NCBI RefSeq assembly: GCF_001570865.1
Contig: NZ_BCSM01000010.1
Coordinates: 1-64,000 of the forward strand
DNA: 64,000 bases
Origin: Rothia kristinae NBRC 15354
GTDB lineage: Bacteria; Actinomycetota; Actinomycetes; Actinomycetales; Micrococcaceae
Direction of reading: 5' to 3'
Of the stretch, positions 1-8,984 are shown in pieces (position 1 is the stretch's first letter; each line of letters opens with the position of its first letter). Below the pieces are notes generated by a model, which worked only from the letters and a program-made list of their open reading frames with translations, had not been told where the DNA came from and made no database searches. Both the position numbers and the translations under genes were made by a program.

Positions 1-765
1 CGAGGTGGGGGTGTCCCAGCTGTTCTCCGGCAAGGCGCGCCCGGGGTCGGTGGTGGGGCCGGTGGTGGTGCCGTCGCCGTAGCCGAAAGTGTAGGAGACC
101 GGGGTGGCCCGCACCCGCACCGGCTGCCCCAACAGGGTGACCTCCAGTTCCTGGGGCCGGCTGTCGACGTAGATGTTGGTGTGGTAGTTCTTCAGCGTGT
201 TGGGGCCGGGCTGGATGCTCACGGTCCCCGGCTGGATGGGCATCTTCTGCAGATCTTCGGCGGTGACGGTCGGGTTCGGCGGTGCGGTGACTCGTTGGGC
301 GGCATCTTCGGGGGACTGGGAGCCGGGGGCGGCGCAGTATTGCGTTCCCGTGGACTCCCATTCGCCCCCTGCTCTGAGGCGACGGAAGATCAGGTGCACA
401 ATCCCCCGCTTCCCCTCCCCCACCGAACAGGAGGCGTTGAGTGTGCAGGCGTCTCCGGGAACGTCATCACCAGGTTTCGGGCACCCATAATATGCGAAAT
501 ATTCGTAGGGGTCTTCTTCCGTCGGCTTAGACGGGCTTCCCGCCCCAGCTGAATCATTTCCCGAGGAAGGGGGTTGGTCCTCCGGTGGCCGCCCTCCCGG
601 GCGTGTTGACTCCTTCCCGTGGATGCTGATCGTTCGCTCATCGCTCCACCCTCCCCCTGTGCCATCAGCCAACGCAGCGGGTGAATTGAGGAAGAGTGTC
701 CATGACGCGAGGAGGAAGATCCAAGCCTTCCAGGGCGTCTTTGCATCAGAGACCGTAATCGACAT
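1..765 (-). CDS. Secreted PKD-like domain protein, 3' part off the window edge
   Basis: An open frame of 255 codons runs without a stop from an ATG at 765 to the left edge, so the C-terminus is missing. The start MSITVSDAKTPWKAWIFLLA and a following hydrophobic stretch ending near ALADG resemble a Sec signal peptide (about residues 1-34). A Pro/Ser/Gly-rich linker follows. Then comes a region with three Cys, and near residues 225-245 the run YTFGYGDGT, which resembles the FGDG turn of PKD domains. The start lies 20 bp inside the DUF6318 lipoprotein gene, so the two are probably one transcript. It likely acts outside the membrane; ligand unknown. The 5' part is visibly richer in A+T than most of the window. 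Confidence 0.7.
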   Translation of the reverse strand, partial: MSITVSDAKTPWKAWIFLLASWTLFLNSPAALADGTGGGWSDERTISIHGKESTRPGGRPPEDQPPSSGNDSAGAGSPSKPTEEDPYEYFAYYGCPKPGDDVPGDACTLNASCSVGEGKRGIVHLIFRRLRAGGEWESTGTQYCAAPGSQSPEDAAQRVTAPPNPTVTAEDLQKMPIQPGTVSIQPGPNTLKNYHTNIYVDSRPQELEVTLLGQPVRVRATPVSYTFGYGDGTTTGPTTDPGRALPENSWDTPTS

Positions 766-1411
766 CTTGGATACCCCCGAATCCCGACAGTTTCCACACA
801 CCTTGGTCCCGCGTCAGGTAGGCCTCAAGAGGCTGATTGTTGAAGTCCTGTCCCGCGATCCCCTCATCCATCCCACTGCGAGAGTAGATCTTTCCGGGAG
901 TGCGGTTCAGGCTGACATTGATCATCCACTCACCGTCAGGGTTCTTGGTGAGCTCCTGAGCTTTGATGTCGATCTGCTGCTCCGTGCCCACGCTCCACTT
1001 GCCCTCGCGGTAGTACCGCTCGTAGTTCTCCATGACTTTGGTGAACTGGTCGTTGTCCGCCGACATCGCTTCGCGGACGTACTGCGGGTCCCCGGTCTGC
1101 AGGAGGTAGTTCAGGGAGTCCGCCCAGTACTGGAGGAACGCCCTCGCCCCGGCGTCGGTCTCCTCCCTGCCCACGTCCGGCAGGCTCGGCACCGGCACGT
1201 TGCGGGCCGGGTGCTCCGGCGTCGCCTTCTCGTACCCGGTCGAGGACGCCGACGGGGATCCAGCGCCGCCGGCCGAGGCGCTGGCCGATGCCTGCGGATC
1301 CGCGGTGCCGACCACCTCACCGCTGCTCTCACCCCCGCAGCCGGACAGCAGGAGGGCGCCGGCCAGGACCAGCGGCGCCAGGGATGATGCGGGACGGTGC
1401 GAACGGGCCAC
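746..1411 (-). CDS. DUF6318-family lipoprotein
   Basis: The 221-residue product starts MARSHRPASSLAPLVLAGAL and ends its signal with LLSGC, a lipobox whose Cys would be lipidated, so it is a predicted membrane-anchored lipoprotein. A Ser/Ala/Gly linker (about 30-60) leads to the globular part, including ARAFLQYWADSLNYLLQTGD and the C-terminal GVWKLSGFGGIQDVDYG. This matches, from memory, the DUF6318 family of Micrococcales cell-surface lipoproteins, whose function is not known. Its last codons overlap the next gene, a secreted PKD-like protein, suggesting co-expression and possibly a joint surface role. The family call is recognition without a search. Confidence 0.75.
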   Translation of the reverse strand: MARSHRPASSLAPLVLAGALLLSGCGGESSGEVVGTADPQASASASAGGAGSPSASSTGYEKATPEHPARNVPVPSLPDVGREETDAGARAFLQYWADSLNYLLQTGDPQYVREAMSADNDQFTKVMENYERYYREGKWSVGTEQQIDIKAQELTKNPDGEWMINVSLNRTPGKIYSRSGMDEGIAGQDFNNQPLEAYLTRDQGVWKLSGFGGIQDVDYGL

Positions 1412-1507
1412 GGGAGCCTCCGGGTGCTCGAGGGTCAGACGAGGATCATGCGATGTGAATCACTCAAGTCCCCCGAGACTAGCCCATCCCACGCCCCGGC
1501 CGGAAGG

Positions 1508-1516
1508 TTGTCCACA
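1508..1516 (+). promoter_or_regulatory. DnaA-box-like nonamer
   Basis: TTGTCCACA matches the DnaA box form used in high-GC actinobacteria. It lies alone in the gap between the DUF6318 gene and the thioesterase gene. A single nonamer can occur by chance, so a regulatory role is only a possibility. Confidence 0.25.
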
Positions 1517-1549
1517 GCTCCGGGGGGGCGACGCCTCCGCACCGGCGAC

Positions 1550-1984
1550 TCAGTCCAGCCGCGTCGGGTCCTCCGGGTCGAAGCTGCCGTAGCGACCGAG
1601 CAGATCCCGCTCCCGCTCGCTCAGGGCCGTGGGCTCACCGGTCTCGGCATCGACCATGACCATCACCGTCAGGCCGTCGAAGGCCACCCGACCGTCCTGG
1701 ATGCCGCGGCAGGTGATCGTGTACGAGCTGCGGCCCACGCGCCCGACGCCGAGCTCCACGCTCAGCTGCGGCCCGTAGACGACGGGGCGGCGGTAGTTCA
1801 GCTCCATTCCCGCCACGAGCGTCGGGCGATCCCGCACATCGGTCCGGTCCCAGGCCTCTCGGAGCCACCGGATGCGGGCCTCCTCGATCAGGGTGATCAC
1901 CCGGGCGTTGTTCACGTGCCCCAGCAGATCCTGATCCGACCAGCGCACCTCGGGGGTGCACACGTACGCGGGATACTCGGCCAT
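1550..1984 (-). CDS. Acyl-CoA thioesterase, 4HBT/YbgC-like hotdog fold
   Basis: The 144-residue protein has the 4HBT hotdog signature: VRWSDQDLLGHVNNARVITL near residues 13-32, with the catalytic-type Asp and the HVNN stretch, then ELNYRRPVVYG and a Gly-rich strand ending in VMVMVD. Such proteins hydrolyse acyl-CoA or 4-hydroxybenzoyl-CoA thioesters in the cytoplasm; the substrate here cannot be told. The ATG at 1984 is preceded by GGAAGAGGACGTC, a good ribosome site, and starts at the conserved domain, so longer upstream frames are rejected. It is divergent from serB across about 150 bp. Confidence 0.85.
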   Translation of the reverse strand: MAEYPAYVCTPEVRWSDQDLLGHVNNARVITLIEEARIRWLREAWDRTDVRDRPTLVAGMELNYRRPVVYGPQLSVELGVGRVGRSSYTITCRGIQDGRVAFDGLTVMVMVDAETGEPTALSERERDLLGRYGSFDPEDPTRLD

Positions 1985-2122
1985 GACGTCCTCTTCCGAC
2001 GAACCACCCGCGGGCATCCGAGGACGCCGGCGGCTTTCGATCACCGTACCGCCGCCCGGACGCCAGCCGCACCCGCGACCGCTCTCCGATCCCCCACCGA
2101 CGGTCCCTCTCGGCACGGCACC

Positions 2123-2128
2123 TACGAT
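2123..2128 (+). promoter_or_regulatory. -10 element of serB, predicted leaderless
   Basis: TACGAT fits the TANNNT form and ends 6 nt before the serB ATG at 2135, which would place the transcript start on or next to the A of the start codon. No Shine-Dalgarno sequence precedes this ATG and no clear -35 is visible. Confidence 0.45.
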
Positions 2129-2134
2129 GGGGAC

Positions 2135-3277
2135 ATGTCCGACCCCCGCCGTCTCATCGCCTTCTCCTCCCGTCCCCCGTCCGAGGAGAACCGGTCCTCC
2201 TCCGCCCCCGCCTCGGCCGCGCCGCCGCTGGGGCAGCTGCCCGTGCCAGCACCCGGGGAGAGGACGGAGGCCGTGCCCGGGCTGCTCGGATCCCGTACCC
2301 GGCCCACGGCGCTGGTGCAACGCGCAGCCGCCGCAGGAATCGGCCTTCCGGCGGGGGTCGAGGAGATCCACGTGCCGCCCCTTCCCCCGCGCGACGGCGG
2401 CACCTCCGCTCGCCGGGGACCCCGCCAGGCCCCCGGCCCCGGGTTCCGCGTGCTGCGCTGGCCCCCGACGCTCGCAGCCGATGCGGAGTCTTCCGCTCAC
2501 GGAGCCGCCGCAGGGTCGGAAGCTGACGTGAACCTGGAGGTCCCGGACCCCGGCGTCGAACGGGTGCAGAGCGTCCTGGACGCCCTGGATCCGCAGGCGC
2601 GCTGGCAGGTCATGGCCGTGCCCGCGCTGCCGGAGGGCACCCCCCGACTGGTGGTCACGGACGTGGACTCCACACTGATCGGCCAGGAGGTCATCGACGA
2701 GCTGGGCGCCCGCGCCGGGGCCCGCGAGCGGATCGCGGCGATCACCGAGCGGGCCATGCGGGGGGAGCTGGATTTCGCGGCCTCCCTGCGCGAACGAGTC
2801 GCCGCCCTGGCGGGCCTGTCGGCCAGCGTGCTGGAGGAGGTGCGCGAGGACCTCGTCCTGAATTCGGGGGCGCGCGAGCTGGTGGCGCGGCTGCACGCCC
2901 GGGGGGATCGGATCGGCGCCGTCTCCGGCGGCTTCTGTGCGATCCTGGATTCCCTGGGTGCAAGCCTCGGGCTGGATCGGACCCTGGCCAACGGCCTGGA
3001 GATCGCCGACGACGGGTCCGGACCCCGCCTGACCGGTCGGGTGCTCGGGCCCGTGGTGGATGCCGCGGCCAAGCGCCGCGCCCTGACCGCCTGGGCCGGG
3101 GAGCTCGGCGTCGCCGAAGAGGCGACGACGGCGATGGGCGACGGCGCCAACGACCTGCTCATGGTCGAGGCCGCCGGACTGGGCGTCGCCTACTGCGCCA
3201 AGCCGACCCTGGACGCGGCAGCCGCGGCACGGATCCCCGTGCCGCGGCTGGATGCGCTGCTGGCGCTGCTGGGCTGA
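2135..3277 (+). CDS. serB: Phosphoserine phosphatase SerB
   Basis: This is the last step of serine biosynthesis, hydrolysis of O-phospho-L-serine. In the 380-residue product the HAD core starts with DVDST at 176-180 (nucleophile D176) followed by LIGQEVIDELG. It also has SGGF near 264 and GDGANDLLM near 335, giving the Mg-binding and phosphate-binding motifs. Residues 1-130 are Pro/Ala-rich and low in complexity, longer than in E. coli SerB but similar to actinobacterial forms. The ATG at 2135 follows a -10-like hexamer by 6 nt, suggesting a leaderless message. The domain identity is secure; the exact start is less so. Confidence 0.92.
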   Translation: MSDPRRLIAFSSRPPSEENRSSSAPASAAPPLGQLPVPAPGERTEAVPGLLGSRTRPTALVQRAAAAGIGLPAGVEEIHVPPLPPRDGGTSARRGPRQAPGPGFRVLRWPPTLAADAESSAHGAAAGSEADVNLEVPDPGVERVQSVLDALDPQARWQVMAVPALPEGTPRLVVTDVDSTLIGQEVIDELGARAGARERIAAITERAMRGELDFAASLRERVAALAGLSASVLEEVREDLVLNSGARELVARLHARGDRIGAVSGGFCAILDSLGASLGLDRTLANGLEIADDGSGPRLTGRVLGPVVDAAAKRRALTAWAGELGVAEEATTAMGDGANDLLMVEAAGLGVAYCAKPTLDAAAAARIPVPRLDALLALLG

Positions 3278-3332
3278 GCGCGACAGCACGGGTGCCGCCG
3301 ATCCGGGACCGGCGGCACCGAGGCGGTGTCGA

Positions 3333-4076
3333 TCAGTCTACGAAGCCCTTGGCCCCGCCGACCAGCTCCACGTGGCCGGTGGGAACACCGGCCGTGACCA
3401 TCGCGGCGACCTCGGAGGCGAACTCCTCGACCGAGTACAGCTTCCCGGCCTCCGCCCGACGGGCCTCCAGCGCCCCGGGGCGAGCCCGGTTGAGCAGGGT
3501 CGCGGTGACGGTGCCCTCGATCATGTCCCCCGAGACGACGACGAAGTCGATGCCCCTCTCGGACAGCTGCGGGATCTCCTCGGTGAGGGCGTCCTCTCCG
3601 GCGCGCTTGGAGCGGGCGACGGCCTCGTACTCGGGCATCGTCTCGACCTCGCGGATGAAGTGCGCCTGGTGGCTGGTCACGTACACGACCCGACCCCCGG
3701 GGCGCATCACGGCGGCGGCGGTGCGCAGCACATCCAGCTGCGCGTCGCGGTTCAGCCGCAGCGCGTAGTCCTCCCCCAGATCGGTCTCCATGCCGCCGGA
3801 GGCGTTGAGCACCAGCACGTCCAGGCCCCCGTAGGTCTGCACCGCCGTGTCCACCAGGGTCTGCACGTCCTCGTGCTTCGTGACGTCCGCTCCCACGGCG
3901 ACGGCGCGGCCCCCGGCCTCCTCGATCGCCTGGACCACCTTCTTGGCCCGCGGGGCCTTCTGCCGGTAGTTCACCACGACGCCGGCGCCCTCGGCGGCCA
4001 GCAGCTTGGCCGTGTCCGCCCCAACCCCCCGCGAGGAGCCGGTGATGATCGCGGACTTCCCGTCCAACTGTCCCAT
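3333..4076 (-). CDS. SDR-family oxidoreductase with atypical active site
   Basis: The 247-residue protein has the SDR nucleotide site GSSRGVG (13-19), DVT (64-66) and NAS in place of NAG (91-93). S135 sits in VTSHQ. The usual YxxxK is not present: the line reads Y150-EAVARS-K157, so Tyr is six residues from Lys and the aligned catalytic position is V153. This may be a shifted catalytic pair or an altered function. It lies downstream of fabG on the same strand with a gap of 113 bp, a pairing I recall from other actinobacteria. Substrate unknown. The C-terminal GHVELVGGAKGFVD is a typical SDR end. Confidence 0.8.
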   Translation of the reverse strand: MGQLDGKSAIITGSSRGVGADTAKLLAAEGAGVVVNYRQKAPRAKKVVQAIEEAGGRAVAVGADVTKHEDVQTLVDTAVQTYGGLDVLVLNASGGMETDLGEDYALRLNRDAQLDVLRTAAAVMRPGGRVVYVTSHQAHFIREVETMPEYEAVARSKRAGEDALTEEIPQLSERGIDFVVVSGDMIEGTVTATLLNRARPGALEARRAEAGKLYSVEEFASEVAAMVTAGVPTGHVELVGGAKGFVD

Positions 4077-4189
4077 TGCTTCGTGTCCTTTCCTCGATGC
4101 CGCACCCGGGCCCGCCTCGTTCAGGCGGGCCCGGCTCGCGGCGGATGATCGGTGCGCGGGTCCCCCGGAGGGGATTCCCGCGATGTGTC

Positions 4190-4972
<783 letters not shown>

Positions 4973-5133
4973 GCCGAGGTCCCCTCCGGCCCGCCCGGTG
5001 GGATCCCGGACACCGGCCCCTGCCGATCGGAGCCGGAGGTGACACAATGGGCACGGTCATCAACCCAGCGGGTCCCCCTCTCCATGAGCACCGGGCGGGC
5101 GCCGCGATCATCCGGTGAGGAGGGCGGTGTCCC

Positions 5134-5586
5134 ATGTCCGAGGCCACGACGTCGCGCTCCCGCGCATCCCGCCGGGAGGAGCCCGAGGCGTACTCCATCA
5201 CCGGGGCGCAGGCCCCGCACAGTCAGGGCGTCGAGACGCGGATGCGCCGCTACGCGCTGAAGATGGCCCTGCGCCTGGTGTGCATCGTCCTGGCGCTAGT
5301 CACCGACGGCTGGATCCGCTGGACCTGCGTGGGCGCGGCCATGGTGCTGCCGTGGGTGGCGGTGGTCCTGGCCAACGGCAGCGATCGCGCGGAGGTGCGC
5401 GACGTCTCCGCCTACACCGATCCCGCGCCGCGCCCCCTGCCCTCGCCCGATCTCTCCGGGGATCACGCGAGCACGCCGCGGGAGGACGTCATCGAGGGCG
5501 AGTTCCGCGAGGGCCCGGGCGCCTCGCCGACGCGCGGAACCGGCGGGGACGGGCCGGATCCGCGCAAGGGGCGGTCATGGACCTGA
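5134..5586 (+). CDS. DUF3099 membrane protein
   Basis: The 150-residue protein carries two adjacent hydrophobic segments, LRLVCIVLALVTDGWIRW and VGAAMVLPWVAVVLANG (about residues 45-85), flanked by a charged N-terminus and a Pro/Gly-rich acidic tail. This matches the DUF3099 family of small actinobacterial membrane proteins, whose role is unknown. The ATG has GAGGAGGG just upstream. It is divergent from fabG, and its stop overlaps the next small gene by 10 bp, which suggests translational coupling. Confidence 0.75.
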   Translation: MSEATTSRSRASRREEPEAYSITGAQAPHSQGVETRMRRYALKMALRLVCIVLALVTDGWIRWTCVGAAMVLPWVAVVLANGSDRAEVRDVSAYTDPAPRPLPSPDLSGDHASTPREDVIEGEFREGPGASPTRGTGGDGPDPRKGRSWT

Positions 5587-5822
5587 CCGACCTGCTCGGC
5601 GTCGGCCGGGAACCGCCCGCACCGGAGCGGCCCGTGTGCTCCCGCCGCGGGTGCACCGCCCCGGCCCGCTGGCGCCTGGAATGGAACAACCCGAAGATCC
5701 ACGCCCCCGAGCGGCGCAAGACGTGGCTGGCCTGCGAGGAACACCGGGAGCACCTGGCGCGATTCCTGCGGGCCCGCGGATTCCTGCGGGACATCCGCCC
5801 GATGGACGCCCCCGACGACTGA
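5577..5822 (+). CDS. Small conserved actinobacterial Cys-containing protein
   Basis: This 81-residue protein carries CSRRGC near the N-terminus, then WRLEWNNPKIHAPERRKTWLACEEHR. The three Cys plus His residues resemble a small zinc site. From memory such proteins are conserved in actinobacteria and often carry the misleading label acetone carboxylase; nothing here supports a carboxylase. The ATG at 5577 overlaps the end of the DUF3099 gene, and SURF1 follows 57 bp later. Function unknown. Confidence 0.7.
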   Translation: MDLTDLLGVGREPPAPERPVCSRRGCTAPARWRLEWNNPKIHAPERRKTWLACEEHREHLARFLRARGFLRDIRPMDAPDD

Positions 5823-5879
5823 CGCCCGCCCTTTCCCCTCCCTTACCCTTTCCCGATCCGAGAGGAGCCCCTGACTTCC

Positions 5880-6866
5880 GTGTACCGATTTCTCGTCAGC
5901 GGCCGGTGGATCGCGGGCTTCCTGGTCTGCGTGCTGTTCTCCCTGCTGTGCGTGTACCTGGCCGGCTGGCAGATGGACCGCAAGGAGGCCCTGGATCACC
6001 GCAACAACCTGATCAGCGAGAACTACGACGCCCGCCCCCTGGAGGGCCAGGCCGCGCTGGAGCAGTTCGAGCGCTTCGATCCCGACCGGCAGTGGACCCC
6101 GGCCCGCGTGCAGGGGCGGTACCTGCCCGAGCACCAGGTGCTGGTGCGCAACCGCCCGCACGAGGGCGCCGTCGGCTTCGAGGTGCTGGTGCCGCTACGC
6201 ACCTCGCAGGGTGAAATCGTGGTGATCGACCGCGGCTGGGTGCCCGCCGGGGACTCCAACGCGGCTCCGGCCCAGGCAGTGCCCGTCCCGCCGTCGGGGA
6301 CGGTGCAGGTCACGGCCCGGCTGCACGCGGGTGAGCCCTCCACGGACCGCTCCGCCCCGGCCGGGCAGATCCAGTCCGTGGACCTGCCGGACTACGCCCG
6401 GCAGACGGGACTGGATCTGGCCGAGGCCGCCTACGGGATCATGGCCTCGGAGGATCCCGCCCCGGCCCAGCGGCCGCAGCAGCTGTCCGCCCCGGAGCAG
6501 AGCGCCGGACCCAACCTGTCCTACTCCCTGCAGTGGTACTCCTTCGCGGTGCTGGTGTACGTGGCCTACGGCTGGTGCGCCCGGCAGAAGGTGCGCAACG
6601 ATCGCCTGGATGCCCAGCTGGCCGAGGAGCTGCAGCGCCGGTTCCGCAGCTACTACGCCGAGGACGGCACCTACATCGGCACCGAGGACGAGGCGGTGGT
6701 GCGCCGTCAGATGGAGATGATCGACGACATGCCCCCGCACATGAAGTCGATCGTGCGCCCCAAGCTCGCCAAGGCCCGCAGCCGTCCGACGGACGCCGAG
6801 GAGGAGGACGCCCTGCTGGACGCGATGGCCCGCTCCCGCGACGCGGACCCGGTGGATCGCGACTGA
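5880..6866 (+). CDS. SURF1-family cytochrome oxidase biogenesis protein
   Basis: The 328-residue protein has the SURF1 plan: a first membrane helix at about 9-30 (WIAGFLVCVLFSLLCVYLAG) followed at once by WQMDRK. The extracytoplasmic domain contains VQGRYLPEHQVLVRNR and IVVIDRGWVP, and a second helix (YSFAVLVYVAYGW) lies near 222. A charged cytoplasmic tail of about 90 residues follows, longer than in mitochondrial SURF1 but usual for actinobacteria. SURF1 helps insert heme a into cytochrome c oxidase. ctaA and ctaB, which make heme A and heme O, lie about 10 kb away. The start is GTG, with GAGAGGAG upstream. Confidence 0.88.
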   Translation: MYRFLVSGRWIAGFLVCVLFSLLCVYLAGWQMDRKEALDHRNNLISENYDARPLEGQAALEQFERFDPDRQWTPARVQGRYLPEHQVLVRNRPHEGAVGFEVLVPLRTSQGEIVVIDRGWVPAGDSNAAPAQAVPVPPSGTVQVTARLHAGEPSTDRSAPAGQIQSVDLPDYARQTGLDLAEAAYGIMASEDPAPAQRPQQLSAPEQSAGPNLSYSLQWYSFAVLVYVAYGWCARQKVRNDRLDAQLAEELQRRFRSYYAEDGTYIGTEDEAVVRRQMEMIDDMPPHMKSIVRPKLAKARSRPTDAEEEDALLDAMARSRDADPVDRD

Positions 6867-6920
6867 GCCGACAGAGCCGACGGCCCCGACGCCGACCCGG
6901 GACCGCCCCGGCCCGCCGGC

Positions 6921-8519
6921 TCAGGCGAGGCTGATGAGGTCCTGGTACTCCTGGGACCAGTGGTCCTCCACCGCGTCGGGCAGCATGAGCACCCGCTCCG
7001 GGTTCAGCGCCTCCACCGCGCCCTCGTCGTGGGAGACCATGACGATCGCGCCCTCGTAGGTCTTCAGCGCGTTGAGGATCTCCTCGCGGCTGGCCGGATC
7101 CAGGTTGTTGGTCGGCTCATCCAGCAGCAGCACGTTGGCCGAGGAGGCCACCAGGGTCGCCAGGGCCAGGCGGGTCTTCTCCCCGCCGGAGAGCACCCCG
7201 GCGGGTTTGGCGACGTCGTCCCCGGAGAACAGGAAGGATCCGAGGATGGTGCGCACCTGGGTGTCCTGCAGATCCGGTGCGGCGGTGCGCATGTTCTCCA
7301 GCACGGTGCGGCTGCCGTCCAGGGTGTCGTGCTCCTGGGCGAAGTAGCCCAGCTTCAGCCCGTGCCCGGGCTGCACCTGGCCGGAGTCCGGGGCGGACAC
7401 CCCGGCGAGCATGCGCAGCAGGGTCGTCTTGCCGGCCCCGTTCAGGCCCAGCACCACCACGCGCGAGCCGCGGTCGATGGCCAGGTCCACGTTGGTGAAG
7501 ATCTCCAGGGACCCGTAGGACTTCGACAGCCCCTGGGCCCGCAGCGGGGTCTTCCCGCAGGGGGCCGGCGCCGGGAAGCGGATCGCGGCCACCCGGTCCT
7601 GGGCCTGCTCCGGCTCGACCTCGCGCATCAGCCGCTCGGCCCGCTTGATCATCTGCTGGGCGGCCACGGCCTTGGTCGCCTTGGCGCGCATCTTCTCCGC
7701 CTGGGCCATCAGGGCCCCGGCCTTCTTCTGCGCGTTGGACCGCTCCCGCTTGCGCCGGGCCTCGTCCTGCTCGCGCTGGGCGAGGTAGTGCTTCCAGTCC
7801 ATGTTGTATTCGTCGACCACGCAGCGTATGGCGTCCAGGTACAGCACCTTGTTGACCACCAGCTCCATCAGGGCGACGTCGTGGCTGATCACCAGCAGGC
7901 CGCCCGAGTAGGTGCGCAGGAACTCCCGCAGCCACTCGATCGAATCGGCGTCGAGGTGGTTGGTCGGCTCGTCCAGCAGCATGGTGTCAGCACCCTGGAA
8001 GAGGATGCGGGCCAGCTCCACACGACGCCGCTGCCCGCCGGAGAGGGTGGACAGGGGCTGGTCCAGGACGCGATCGGGCAGGTCCAGGTTGTGGGTGATG
8101 GTCGCGGCCTCGGATTCGGCCGCGTACCCGCCGCCGGCGATGAACTCGGCCTCCAGCCGGTCGTAGCGGCGCAGGGCCTTGGCCCGCACGGACTCGTCCT
8201 CGCTGGCCATCTCCTCCTGGGTGCGCCGCATCCGGGAGACGACCCCGGCGAGGTTGCGGGCGGAGAAGATCCGGTCCCGGGCGGACTGGGTCATGTCCTC
8301 GACCTTCGGGTCCTGCGGCAGGTAGCCGATGGACCCGGAGCGGGTGACCTCGCCGTCGGCGGGCAGGGTCTGCCCGGCCAGGACCTTGGTCATCGTGGTC
8401 TTGCCGGCGCCGTTGCGTCCGACCAGCCCGATCTTGTCCCCGCGGTTGATGCGGAAGCTCACATCCTCCATGAGCAGTCGGGCGCCGGCGCGCAGTTCGA
8501 GGTGGGAGACGGTCAGCAA
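6921..8519 (-). CDS. ABC-F family ATPase
   Basis: A soluble protein of 532 residues with two ABC domains and no membrane segment. The first has GRNGAGKTT and LSGGQRRRVELAR with LLDEPTNHLD. The second has GLNGAGKTT and LSGGEKTRLALA with LLDEPTNNLD. The charged linker between them is typical of ABC-F proteins, which act on ribosomes in translation control or antibiotic protection. I chose TTG at 8519, giving MLTVSHLELRAG; the frame stays open to 8606 but that extension is basic and looks non-coding. It follows the SUF operon, as I recall in related genomes, though a functional link is not evident. Confidence 0.85.
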   Translation of the reverse strand: MLTVSHLELRAGARLLMEDVSFRINRGDKIGLVGRNGAGKTTMTKVLAGQTLPADGEVTRSGSIGYLPQDPKVEDMTQSARDRIFSARNLAGVVSRMRRTQEEMASEDESVRAKALRRYDRLEAEFIAGGGYAAESEAATITHNLDLPDRVLDQPLSTLSGGQRRRVELARILFQGADTMLLDEPTNHLDADSIEWLREFLRTYSGGLLVISHDVALMELVVNKVLYLDAIRCVVDEYNMDWKHYLAQREQDEARRKRERSNAQKKAGALMAQAEKMRAKATKAVAAQQMIKRAERLMREVEPEQAQDRVAAIRFPAPAPCGKTPLRAQGLSKSYGSLEIFTNVDLAIDRGSRVVVLGLNGAGKTTLLRMLAGVSAPDSGQVQPGHGLKLGYFAQEHDTLDGSRTVLENMRTAAPDLQDTQVRTILGSFLFSGDDVAKPAGVLSGGEKTRLALATLVASSANVLLLDEPTNNLDPASREEILNALKTYEGAIVMVSHDEGAVEALNPERVLMLPDAVEDHWSQEYQDLISLA

Positions 8520-8648
8520 GGGCTTACGGCCAGCCTTTCGGTTGCGGGAGTGGGATGGGGCGAGACGAGGGGCCGGCGGGCCCACAGGCGCCCGCCGACC
8601 CCTCATCCTAGCGGCGTGCGGTCACCGCGTCGGGTCGGTGCCGCGGGA

Positions 8649-8984
8649 TCAGATGTTGAAGCCGAGGGCGCGCATCTGGTCCCGGCCCTCCTCGGTGATC
8701 CGCTCGGGACCCCACGGCGGCATCCACACCCAGTTCACGTGCCACTGGTCGATCAGCGGCTCGAGGTTCTGGGCGACCTGCTCCTCGATGACGTCCTGCA
8801 GGGGGCAGGCGGCGGTGGTCAGGGTCATGTCCATGACCAGGGCGCCGTCCTCCTCGTTCCAGCGGGTCCCGTACAGCAGGCCCAGGTCCACGATGTTGAC
8901 CCCGAGCTCCGGGTCGATGACGTTGGCCAGGGCGTCCTCGATCTCCTGGTCGGAGGGCCGCCCGGCGGGTGCGGTCTCGGTCAT
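8649..8984 (-). CDS. DUF59/MIP18 metal-sulfur cluster assembly factor (SufT-like)
   Basis: This 111-residue single-domain protein has the MIP18 motifs DPELGVNIVDLGLLY (24-38) and TTAACPLQD with the conserved reactive Cys, then the C-terminal VWMPPWGPERITEEG. The family helps deliver or mature Fe-S clusters in the cytoplasm. It overlaps the sufC stop by 4 bp and so is co-translated as the last SUF gene. It is distinct from SufU, which is not seen in this cluster. Confidence 0.88.
   Translation of the reverse strand: MTETAPAGRPSDQEIEDALANVIDPELGVNIVDLGLLYGTRWNEEDGALVMDMTLTTAACPLQDVIEEQVAQNLEPLIDQWHVNWVWMPPWGPERITEEGRDQMRALGFNI

Noticed and set aside
1641-1656. CCGGTCTCGGCATCG, similar to the array core
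   Set aside because: It is inside the thioesterase coding region, without phasing or partner units; likely chance.
8969-8980. GTGCGGTCTCGG, a 12-bp match to the array core
   Set aside because: It lies in the first codons of the DUF59 gene, is single, and is explained by coding constraint (MTETAP).
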